Source: Verrucomicrobiota bacterium (GTDB lineage: Bacteria > Verrucomicrobiota > Verrucomicrobiia > Chthoniobacterales > Xiphinematobacteraceae). From it: a stretch of 13,113 nt of DNA. A model generated the notes under the pieces. The model had not been told where the DNA came from. It searched no databases and was given only the letters and a program-made list of their open reading frames with translations. Both the position numbers and the translations under genes were made by a program. Position 1 is the first letter of the stretch. The number at the start of each line of letters is the position of its first letter. The stretch lies in contig PSRL01000052.1 in the NCBI GenBank assembly GCA_003176035.1, forward strand, positions 1 through 13,113. Reading direction: 5' to 3'. Shown here piece after piece: positions 7,901-13,113 of the stretch.

Positions 7901-8407
7901 TCATTTCAGAGATGTTTCGCTGGAACTCATGAGAGTAAGCTGGAAAAAATCCTGGAACACCTTCTGATAAACCGGCTGTTTCATGAGAGGCAACCAAGAA
8001 ATCCGGAATGCATTTGGCGCAATCCAACGAAGAGCACGAAATTCACAGGAAGTATCTTCCATTTTTAACAGGGATTTTTCGCCAAGAAGCAATGCTCGGA
8101 AATAGTGCTGCTCTTGCCCGAGAGCCCTGTACTTTTCGAACCCTTTAGGAAATTGGTAACGATAGGGCCCTTTGGATTCTAGAATCCGATAGCTCTCGGG
8201 TGTCAGAAGGATTTCTTCCTTCACTTCGCGGTAGAGAGCCTGCTCAAAACTTTCGCCATCTTCTACTCCGCCCTGCGGAAATTGCCAGGCTTCGGCAACG
8301 TCTCGCCGCTCGCCGATGAGAATTTGCCCTTCGGTATTTTCTAAGATTAGAGCGACATTGGGTCGATAGGTGAGTAGGACCGAGTCGCTTTCCATTGCGA
8401 TTTCCAT
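7901..8407 (-). CDS. rppH: RppH-type Nudix hydrolase (RNA 5' pyrophosphohydrolase / Np4A hydrolase)
   Basis: The family removes pyrophosphate from the triphosphorylated 5' end of mRNA, exposing it to RNase E-type decay, and also cleaves dinucleoside polyphosphates. The 168-residue product aligns from memory with E. coli RppH at YRPNVALIL (14-22), WQFPQGG (41-47), the RYQFPK segment and the late LRWIAP stretch. The Nudix box runs from G46 through E52, R60, E61, E64 and E65. The usual Gly after EEx is Leu67; the metal-binding glutamates are intact, so activity is likely. The start is ATG 8407 or, with a weak GGAA upstream, ATG 8395 (M5). Its upstream region is unusual: the 23-base motif 8418-8440 and the dispersed repeat 8433-8509 lie immediately before it. 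Confidence 0.9.
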   Translation of the reverse strand: MEIAMESDSVLLTYRPNVALILENTEGQILIGERRDVAEAWQFPQGGVEDGESFEQALYREVKEEILLTPESYRILESKGPYRYQFPKGFEKYRALGQEQHYFRALLLGEKSLLKMEDTSCEFRALRWIAPNAFRISWLPLMKQPVYQKVFQDFFQLTLMSSSETSLK

Positions 8408-8417
8408 AAAAGCATTT

Positions 8418-8440
8418 AGAGCGTTTATTAACTAAATAGT
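8418..8440 (-). promoter_or_regulatory. rppH: 23-base motif before rppH, shared with the GT-C gene upstream
   Basis: On the minus strand this reads ACTATTTAGTT, then A, then ATAAAC, then G, then CTCT. It matches 11129-11151 in 21 of 23 positions and has the same orientation relative to the downstream start codon, here 10 bases away. A related piece, 16/18 identical, is at 8663-8680. It could be a promoter or leader element, or the tail of a repeat insertion. Confidence 0.45.
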
Positions 8441-8509
8441 CGATCCTAAAAAAACGTTTGAGCTAGTAAACATCCCTGTGTGCGGATATTTTCATAGTAA
8501 AATTTCGAC
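8433..8509 (+). repeat. 77 bp dispersed repeat, right copy
   Basis: This matches the reverse complement of 1-78, with 5 mismatches in the 50 bases at 8460-8509 and more divergence plus one single-base gap in 8433-8459. The two copies are inverted relative to one another and enclose about 8.35 kb. This copy sits just upstream of rppH and overlaps the 23-base motif. Its right boundary cannot be fixed because the left copy is cut at the window edge. Confidence 0.85.
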
Positions 8510-8545
8510 CAGAAAATTCAGTATGGAATGAGAAACCTGGTCGAA
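8504..8545. repeat. 9-bp inverted repeat at the end of the dispersed repeat
   Basis: TTCGACCAG (8504-8512) is the exact reverse complement of CTGGTCGAA (8537-8545), with 24 bases between. It straddles the last conserved bases of the 77 bp repeat and may be part of the same larger unit. Confidence 0.5.
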
Positions 8546-8662
8546 GAGGTTCGGGGAAAAAGGGATCAAAAGCGTCCGCCGCCAAGACGCAAAGGAGGAA
8601 GTGCAGCCTTGCGCCACTCGACGACTGAGCAACGCCGGTCTTCCTAGTTTTGGGATAGGTTC

Positions 8663-8680
8663 TAATTAAAAAACGCTCTA
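8663..8680 (+). repeat. Partial copy of the rppH-upstream motif
   Basis: TAATTAAAAAACGCTCTA matches minus-strand bases at the rppH motif (TAGTTAATAAACGCTCTA) at 16 of 18 positions. It is preceded by AGGTTCTAAT, a 10-mer that also occurs in the reverse complement of the region beside the left 77 bp repeat (about 85-94). This suggests fragments of one repeat family. Confidence 0.4.
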
Positions 8681-8746
8681 GGTTTTATTTCTTTCTCGGC
8701 ATTTTTTTTAGGAGCTGAAATTACAGACAAGCTTCTTTTGGCCAGC

Positions 8747-8909
8747 TATAGCGAAAGCCCTATAAAATGACAGCAACTTTGTGGGTCTTTTTCCCTCAGC
8801 CATTGTTGCAAAAGTAAGTCCATATCATGGATATGGCCTTGCTTTTGCGCCGCGCCCGAAGAAAAAATACCTTCCAAATTTGTGATCATTTTATAGGGCT
8901 TTCGCTATA
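8747..8909. mobile_element. 163 bp palindromic MITE-like element with 24-bp perfect TIRs
   Basis: The outer 24 bases (8747-8770, TATAGCGAAAGCCC...) are the exact reverse complement of 8886-8909. The centre at 8828 is itself a hairpin, CCATATC-ATG-GATATGG (8820-8836), extended outward to GCAAAAG (8808-8814) against CTTTTGC (8842-8848) with one mismatch and one G-T pair. Both stems share the same axis, so the whole element folds as one long hairpin. The ends read TA-TAGCG and CGCTA-TA, consistent with a TA target duplication as in IS630/Tc1-mariner elements. It encodes no transposase. It stops 18 bases before the deacetylase start, so it may affect that gene's transcription. Confidence 0.7.
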
Positions 8910-8927
8910 TATAAAATTTAAACACCG

Positions 8928-9755
8928 ATGTCCGCACAAGCAACCTTTCTGTTTAGTATTGATCTGGAAGAGTTTGAATCTCACTCCTCACGCTATTTCA
9001 GAAAAACACCGCTTTCTCAACTGGCTCAGCTGTTGCTAGACTTTTTGAAAGAGGCCGGAATGACAACCACTTTTTTTGTTGTTGGAAAGGTGGCCAGAGC
9101 CTACCCAGAGGTGATCGCGGCGATTTTTCGTGCCGGTCACGAACTCGCCTGCCATACGGATCAACACAATACTCTCAATAGCTTCACGCCGAAAGAATTT
9201 CGGAAGGACCTCGAACGCAATAGAGCCTCTCTTTTAGCCACAGTGCCTGCGGCTGACATCACCGGCTTTAGAGCTCCCCTTCTCTCCTTAACGCTGCAGA
9301 CTTCCTGGGCCTATGAGGTGCTGGCGGATCTGGGCTTTAAATATTCGAGCTCGGTTTTGCCTGCATCCAGTCCACTCTTTGGTTGGCCAGGCTTTGGAAC
9401 CTCGATTCATCAAATAAAAGGCATCCAAGAGCTGCCCATCACGTTGGGTACCGGCATTCGTCGATCACTGCCTTTTGCAGCGGGCACTTACTTGCGCTGT
9501 TTGCCAAAAAAATGGTTCCTCGAAGAATTTGAACGCGCAAAAAGACGTCCTTCTCCCATTGTTGGGTACTGTCATCCTTATGACATAGATATTTGGCAAC
9601 AATATGTGATTCATAAGGAAATGAGCCGAAGACCCTATTTAAACCCCTTTCTCTATTGGGGCCGTCGACAAACCATTCCTCGCCTTCGCATGCTCGTGGA
9701 AAATGGATTTGTGTTTCATCGTTATGCGGACTTCCTGGCAACGTGGAGGGGATGA
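8928..9755 (+). CDS. Polysaccharide deacetylase (NodB-fold, CE4-like)
   Basis: This family removes N-acetyl groups from sugars in peptidoglycan, capsule or exopolysaccharide. The 275-residue product has the metal-dependent NodB pattern in the variant seen in exopolysaccharide-linked deacetylases: FSIDLEEFE (D12, E14) replaces the classic TFDDG, then TTFFVVGKV (47-55), H76-TDQ-H80 as the metal-binding HxxxH, GFRAP (R115) and GYCHPYDID (H216, D219). There is no signal peptide or membrane segment, so it probably acts in the cytoplasm or on the inner membrane face, on a lipid-linked precursor. The start is ATG 8928, with no Shine-Dalgarno; the AT-rich TATATAAAA just upstream partly belongs to the palindromic element. 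It is followed by the GT2 gene after 71 bases, suggesting joint function. Confidence 0.88.
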   Translation: MSAQATFLFSIDLEEFESHSSRYFRKTPLSQLAQLLLDFLKEAGMTTTFFVVGKVARAYPEVIAAIFRAGHELACHTDQHNTLNSFTPKEFRKDLERNRASLLATVPAADITGFRAPLLSLTLQTSWAYEVLADLGFKYSSSVLPASSPLFGWPGFGTSIHQIKGIQELPITLGTGIRRSLPFAAGTYLRCLPKKWFLEEFERAKRRPSPIVGYCHPYDIDIWQQYVIHKEMSRRPYLNPFLYWGRRQTIPRLRMLVENGFVFHRYADFLATWRG

Positions 9756-9826
9756 ACGCACAGTTGCCAAATGAAAACTTGTAGCTGAAAATGACGCCGT
9801 TTTGTAGAACCAATAAGTGTTAACTG

Positions 9827-10798
9827 ATGGTGTCATCCACACAAAGAGTTGCCGTAGTGATTCCCTGTTATCGGGTAAAAAACCAGATTGTTTCGGTTGT
9901 CCAGGCTGTATTGCCTTGGGCGGACCATGTCATCGTGGTGGACGATGCCTGCCCGGAACAAAGCGGTGCCTATCTCGCTCAACAGGTACAGGACCCTAAA
10001 CTGCGAATCATTCAACACAAAAAAAATATGGGTGTTGGAGGCGCCATGATTGCGGGGTATCAGGAAGCGCTAAAAACCGATGCTCTTGTGATTGTTAAAA
10101 TGGATGGCGATGGCCAGATGGACCCAAAATATCTTGGCCGCTTGATAGCGCCTCTTTTGGTCGCAAGCGCTGATTTTTCAAAGGGCAATCGATTTTATGA
10201 TCTCTTAGCCCTTCCCTCGATGCCGTGGCTGCGAAAATTGGGCAATTTTGGATTAACTTTTTTGGCCAAAATTTCCAGTGGCTATTGGCACATTTCCGAT
10301 CCCACCAATGGCTTTATCGCGATTCGCCGCGAGGCACTGTCGCTTCTCAATATTCAGCTTCTTGACCATTCCTATTTTTTTGAGATCAATGTATTAGTTC
10401 AACTCAATATCATCCATGCCGTTGCAGTGGATGTGCCCATTCCCGCACAATATGGCGACGAGAAGAGCAGCCTCAATCCATTGAAAATCCTCTTTGCTTT
10501 CCCCCCAAAATTATTAGCCTCCTTTTTCCGCAGAATCTGGTGGAGATACTTTGTCTACGACGTCAACATGGTCACCATTTTTTTAGTGATGGGGGTGCTT
10601 CTATTTTTTGGGGGCACGGGATTCGGCATCTTTAAATGGTTCTCCAGCGTACAAGCCGATATCAATCAACCAATGGGCACAATTGCATTGGCAATGCTTC
10701 CTATCATCTTGGGATTTCAGCTCATCCTTCAGGCCGCTGTGTTAGACATTGTAGATAAGCCGGCTACAGCGCTCTGCCGGTATCTCAAACAAGAATAA
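9827..10798 (+). CDS. GT2 glycosyltransferase with two C-terminal membrane segments (polyprenyl-phosphate sugar synthase-like)
   Basis: This 323-residue protein has a GT-A fold N-terminus: VVIPCYRVKNQI (10-21), VIVVDDACPE (35-44), the NMGVGGAMIAGYQEAL segment (67-82), the metal-binding KMDGDGQMDP (91-100) and SDPTNGF (157-163), typical of dolichyl-phosphate mannose synthase-like enzymes. Two hydrophobic segments at about 248-268 and 284-306 anchor it in the inner membrane. The expected job is to move a sugar from a nucleotide donor to undecaprenyl phosphate, making a lipid-linked sugar that a GT-C enzyme can use outside. The downstream GT-C-like gene fits that. The start is ATG 9827; no strong ribosome site is seen. 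Sugar identity cannot be inferred. Confidence 0.88.
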   Translation: MVSSTQRVAVVIPCYRVKNQIVSVVQAVLPWADHVIVVDDACPEQSGAYLAQQVQDPKLRIIQHKKNMGVGGAMIAGYQEALKTDALVIVKMDGDGQMDPKYLGRLIAPLLVASADFSKGNRFYDLLALPSMPWLRKLGNFGLTFLAKISSGYWHISDPTNGFIAIRREALSLLNIQLLDHSYFFEINVLVQLNIIHAVAVDVPIPAQYGDEKSSLNPLKILFAFPPKLLASFFRRIWWRYFVYDVNMVTIFLVMGVLLFFGGTGFGIFKWFSSVQADINQPMGTIALAMLPIILGFQLILQAAVLDIVDKPATALCRYLKQE

Positions 10799-10898
10799 AA
10801 CAGTATTAGAGGCCATCCTCCCGGCGTAGCAGCTGACTTGCAATACACAGCTCGTGAGTTCATTAGTGTCCTTATTCAGGAATATATCCTAAAACTAA

Positions 10899-10929
10899 AG
10901 GAGGCAGACGAGGTATGGGATCACCTCCT
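10899..10929 (+). promoter_or_regulatory. SD / anti-SD hairpin with 16S 3'-end-like sequence
   Basis: A perfect AGGAGG (10899-10904) is complementary to CCTCCT (10924-10929), and GAGGT (10910-10914) to ACCTC (10923-10927). The downstream arm is within GGATCACCTCCT (10918-10929), identical to the last bases of bacterial 16S rRNA. The hairpin would mask the ribosome site of a 17-codon frame. Any regulatory role is inference. Confidence 0.3.
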
Positions 10930-10968
10930 CTCAGCTCCTTAACTGGACTCCTTGACAAAATCTGCTGA
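10915..10968 (+). CDS. Possible 17-residue micro-ORF
   Basis: The ATG at 10915 is 10 bases after a perfect AGGAGG, one of the strongest ribosome sites in the window. The product would be MGSPPLSSLTGLLDKIC, followed by TGA. No family is recognised. It could be a leader peptide or a chance frame in a decayed region. Confidence 0.2.
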   Translation: MGSPPLSSLTGLLDKIC

Positions 10969-11128
10969 CCAAATCCTGGCTTCCATTACGCGCTTTGCTC
11001 ATTTCTCCATGGTTTTACAAGAATTGCCTGACTCAGGACACCAGAGAATTTTTTGGCCCGAGCCCGAAGCCACAACCGGGCCATATCTTGAGGTAACAAA
11101 GACCTCACGTCAATTCTTGCAACATGTA

Positions 11129-11151
11129 ACTATTTAGTTGATAAACTCTCT
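11129..11151 (+). promoter_or_regulatory. 23-base motif abutting the GT-C gene start
   Basis: This reads ACTATTTAGTT, G, ATAAAC, T, CTCT and touches the ATG at 11152. It matches 8418-8440 (minus strand, before rppH) at 21 of 23 positions with the same orientation to the gene. The sequence farther upstream is not conserved between the two sites. Confidence 0.45.
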
Positions 11152-12819
11152 ATGCTCCAAATGCAGAATGTGTGGCCTCGCTTCAAACGATATCGGCCTG
11201 TTTTCTTTCTCTGGCTTTATCGCGCAACCTTAATTGCCCTTTTCTTCGCAGCTTGGCACTTCCGTACCCTCTTGCCCCCGCCGCCATTTTCCGACCCGGA
11301 TACCCCCGGCTACCTTTCTCCTGCCCTGCAATTGTTGACAACGGGAGTTTACGGATACACCTGGCGAGGTTTCCCCTATCCTCTATTTCTCACTCTCATT
11401 TTAAAAATTTGTCCGCAGCTGGAAGCCATTGCTTGGACCCAACATGCTCTTGGCCTTGCTACGGCAGCTCTCATCCTTTTGATTTTCTTGCGCCTTCGAG
11501 CCTTTTTTCCCAAAGGCCAAATTCTGGATTGGGCAACCCGCCTTGTCATCCTGGTGGCAGTCGCTGTAACAGGGTTTTGCCGTTTTGTGCTAGTCATGGA
11601 ACATAGCATCCGTCCTGAAGCCTTATTTTCCCTTGTCTCCGCAGGCACTCTCTTATTGGGCGTCGAATTTTCCCGCCGGGCGCTCCTCAGAAAAGAAACC
11701 GATTGGATCTCCTCCATTCTTGGAAGCCTTCTGATCGTTGCGGCCGTGGGCACTTACTACGTCAAGCCGGCTTGGGGACTTGCCCTGGGGACCACGCTTC
11801 TGCCGCTCTATTGCGCCTGGATTTGGATTCCAAGAAATTGGAAATGGAAATTAATCACCACCTGCACCGGAATCATTTTGGCGCTTATAGGTTTCGTTTT
11901 TCCCTCACTGTTTCTTCAAAAACAATATATCGCAAACACCTGCGGATACCTCCCGCCGGCGCTCCTTTGCACACACGCGGAATTTTTGGCCGACATCATG
12001 CAAAAAGACGCGCTTTTGCTGCCGCCTGAATCCCAAAAGCGCATTTACCTTTTGAAATTTGTTGAGGACACCCGCAAGGCGATGCTTCGGCCCTCATCAG
12101 AACGTTACGGCTTGGCCCTGGACCCAAATGACATCATGTATGGTGGGCCCATGGACAGACTGCTTAAGGCGCTTCAAAAGAATGGCGATTCCTTCCCCGA
12201 CTTTTGTTATTACTACTACTTTCGCGGCTGGAAAGAGCATCCCCTTCCAATGCTGGGGAAAATTGCAAAGCAAATGGAATTCTTTTATGCCCCCGGAGAA
12301 AAAAATGTCTATGATATCAGCGCGCATCTTCCTCTTGCAAAACAATATCGTAATAGCCTCGAAACTTTCCTTGACGCACGCAATGATTACGTTGCTTTAA
12401 GTTCTACAAATACTTATGGCGAATTTTTGCATGATCCGAAATTAGCTACACTGAAACCCCTTAAGCTGCCAGTCCGAGGGAAATTGGGTCTTCTAAACGA
12501 GATATTCCTTCCCATATTACTTCTCGCGCTTGGAGGTGCGGCAATAGTATTGCTCTCAAAAAATCACTATTCCGAACTGCGCCCGGCTGCGCTTTGTATG
12601 CTTTACCTAGCTAGCTTTAACTTCGCTAACTCTTTAACGATTTCCATAATTTATATGATGGACATCGACAGGTATCATTATAATCAAATTTCGATGAGCC
12701 TCGTCTCACAAGGGTTTGGGTTTTTATTCCTTCTTGCAATGCTCAAGACTACCTTCGGTTTTTTGAAATTCCAGGGACCTTCCAGGCATATCGGGCAAAC
12801 TCCTCAGCACAATAGGTAG
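11152..12819 (+). CDS. GT-C-like multi-pass membrane glycosyltransferase (putative)
   Basis: This 555-residue inner-membrane protein has about eight N-terminal hydrophobic segments (about 17-36, 72-88, 97-115, 129-148, 155-172, 186-201, 205-226, 233-255), a ~190-residue polar domain (about 257-445), and three more (about 447-468, 477-501, 511-535). The first extracytoplasmic loop contains FSDPDTPGYL (46-55), an acidic DxD placed like the catalytic Asp of PMT/ArnT-type GT-C enzymes; MEHSIRPEALFS (149-160) resembles their conserved RPE region. Such enzymes transfer a sugar from a polyprenyl-phosphate carrier to a lipid, glycan or protein outside. This pairs well with the upstream GT2 enzyme. 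The start is ATG 11152; a second ATG at 11161 (M4) is possible. Family assignment is by topology and motifs only. Confidence 0.72.
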   Translation: MLQMQNVWPRFKRYRPVFFLWLYRATLIALFFAAWHFRTLLPPPPFSDPDTPGYLSPALQLLTTGVYGYTWRGFPYPLFLTLILKICPQLEAIAWTQHALGLATAALILLIFLRLRAFFPKGQILDWATRLVILVAVAVTGFCRFVLVMEHSIRPEALFSLVSAGTLLLGVEFSRRALLRKETDWISSILGSLLIVAAVGTYYVKPAWGLALGTTLLPLYCAWIWIPRNWKWKLITTCTGIILALIGFVFPSLFLQKQYIANTCGYLPPALLCTHAEFLADIMQKDALLLPPESQKRIYLLKFVEDTRKAMLRPSSERYGLALDPNDIMYGGPMDRLLKALQKNGDSFPDFCYYYYFRGWKEHPLPMLGKIAKQMEFFYAPGEKNVYDISAHLPLAKQYRNSLETFLDARNDYVALSSTNTYGEFLHDPKLATLKPLKLPVRGKLGLLNEIFLPILLLALGGAAIVLLSKNHYSELRPAALCMLYLASFNFANSLTISIIYMMDIDRYHYNQISMSLVSQGFGFLFLLAMLKTTFGFLKFQGPSRHIGQTPQHNR

Positions 12820-12846
12820 CTACCACCCGCATGAACAACTGTTATG

Positions 12847-12864
12847 CTGTGGGCACACAGTTTT
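12847..12864 (+). terminator. Weak terminator-like hairpin after the GT-C gene
   Basis: CTGTG (12847-12851) pairs with CACAG (12856-12860) around a GGCA loop, followed by T4. The stem is only 5 bp, so termination would be inefficient. It also precedes the next ORF by about 15 bases and may instead belong to that gene's leader. Confidence 0.3.
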
Positions 12865-12876
12865 GTATACACATAT

Positions 12877-13113
12877 ATGAATTCTAAATTTTCGAAGTCT
12901 CATAGTGGACCAAAAATCGAGTTTAGAGGTACCCTAAGAAGCAATCAGCAACAGAGCAAGCAAACCACAAAACTACTGGGTGGTGTATTAGCTGCGGCTA
13001 CTGCTCTGAGCGTTGGAGGCGCCATTTACAGTGCTACCGCTAATCGATCCATCCGTAGAGGCCATGAGGAAGGGAAGGAAAAGCGCGGCTCCGAAGGAGG
13101 TCTGAGTCGAAAG
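12877..13113 (+). CDS. Hypothetical protein with N-terminal membrane anchor (partial, runs off the window)
   Basis: The frame opens at ATG 12877 and is still open at the last base (79 codons). The first ~35 residues are polar and basic, rich in Ser, Lys and Gln. A hydrophobic stretch follows (LLGGVLAAATALSVGGAIYSA, about residues 37-57, with its last residue omitted here as needed), then a charged tail rich in Arg, Glu, Gly and Lys. This suggests a signal anchor or a long signal peptide with a basic N-region. No family is recognised and the frame could extend much further. There is no clear Shine-Dalgarno; an AT-rich TATACACATAT lies just before the start. Confidence 0.5.
   Translation, partial: MNSKFSKSHSGPKIEFRGTLRSNQQQSKQTTKLLGGVLAAATALSVGGAIYSATANRSIRRGHEEGKEKRGSEGGLSRK

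Larger units (their letters stand above)
8408..8927. other. Repeat-rich divergent intergenic region
   Basis: Between the divergent rppH and deacetylase genes lie, in order: the 23-base motif (8418-8440), the 77 bp repeat (8433-8509), an inverted repeat (8504-8545), nested hairpins (GCGTC 8572-8576 with GACGC 8586-8590; CGCAAAGG 8588-8595 with CCTTGCG 8607-8613), a partial motif copy (8663-8680), and the 163 bp palindromic element (8747-8909). No protein gene is supported. Confidence 0.7.
10799..11151. other. Intergenic region with possible gene remnants
   Basis: This 353 bp gap lies between the two glycosyltransferase genes. The frame of the GT2 gene stays open after its stop from 10799 to 10942, and from TTG 10838 would encode 34 residues ending FISVLIQEYILKLKEADEVW and a short tail, protein-like but unrecognised. 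A second frame from TTG 10952 to 11137 (61 residues) is also unrecognised. A GGCCCG (11056-11061)/CGGGCC hairpin lies near 11056-11083, and the shared 23-base motif is at 11129-11151. This could be a decayed gene. Confidence 0.45.

Noticed and set aside
1..8509. Composite transposon bounded by the 77 bp repeats
   Set aside because: No transposase lies between them, the cargo is housekeeping genes, and the divergence between copies suggests independent dispersed repeats.
8601..8669. 22-codon GTG frame with a GGAGG just before it
   Set aside because: The GGAGG is only about 2-3 bases from the GTG, too close for initiation, and the region is made of overlapping hairpins and repeat-like sequence.
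8827..9039. 70-codon frame crossing the palindromic element
   Set aside because: It starts in the loop of the hairpin and continues out of frame through the deacetylase; no transposase similarity.
10918..10929. Fragment of a 16S rRNA gene
   Set aside because: Only 12 bases match; the preceding conserved helix 45 sequence is absent, so it is not an rRNA remnant of any length.
10952..11137. 61-codon TTG-started frame
   Set aside because: There is no ribosome site or recognisable family, and it overlaps a hairpin and the shared upstream motif; kept only as part of the intergenic description.
11172..11606. 144-codon frame inside the GT-C gene
   Set aside because: It is a +2 shadow of a well-supported membrane protein and has no independent start signal.

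Overview
This is a bacterial chromosomal window of roughly even base composition. It carries ordinary housekeeping and cell-envelope genes, with mobile-element-like repeats in the gaps between them. No rRNA or tRNA gene, CRISPR array, phage gene or intact insertion sequence was seen. Several proteins (the TerB/FHA/ABCG fusion and the exonuclease with an AHG-GTE style Exo II motif) remind me of Verrucomicrobia or the wider PVC group. That placement is from memory and is tentative. Few of the genes have a clear Shine-Dalgarno sequence.

Layout, left to right. 1-166 holds one copy of a ~77 bp repeat (cut by the window edge) and a 21-bp-arm hairpin. 165-1809 (minus) is a translationally coupled pair: class I DAHP synthase (aroF-like, entry to the shikimate pathway), then a DnaQ-like 3'-5' exonuclease. 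1810-2331 is a gene-poor divergent promoter region. 2332-5952 (plus) is a 1206-residue ABC exporter fusion (TerB-like, degenerate FHA, ABCG-type ATPase, ABC-2 permease), ending in a good intrinsic terminator. 6040-7458 (plus) is a CddD-like aldehyde dehydrogenase. 7459-7900 is non-coding, with a tandem-palindrome hairpin and a second hairpin behind rppH. 7901-8407 (minus) is an RppH-type Nudix hydrolase. 8408-8927 is a repeat-rich gap holding the second copy of the 77 bp repeat, in opposite orientation to the first, and a 163 bp palindromic MITE-like element with 24-bp perfect terminal inverted repeats.

8928-12819 (plus) is a likely surface-glycan group: a polysaccharide deacetylase, a GT2 glycosyltransferase of the polyprenyl-phosphate type, and a GT-C-like multi-membrane protein. 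These could respectively trim a glycan, charge a lipid carrier with a sugar and transfer that sugar outside the membrane. A short, unrecognised membrane-anchored ORF (12877 onward) runs off the right edge.

The main signals beyond the genes are: (i) the 77 bp inverted repeat pair 8.4 kb apart; (ii) the fully symmetric 163 bp element just upstream of the deacetylase; (iii) a 23 bp motif (21/23 identical) placed just upstream of the start codons of both rppH and the GT-C gene; and (iv) a 12-base match to the 3' end of 16S rRNA inside a possible SD/anti-SD hairpin at 10899-10929. No clearly new defence or mobile system was found.
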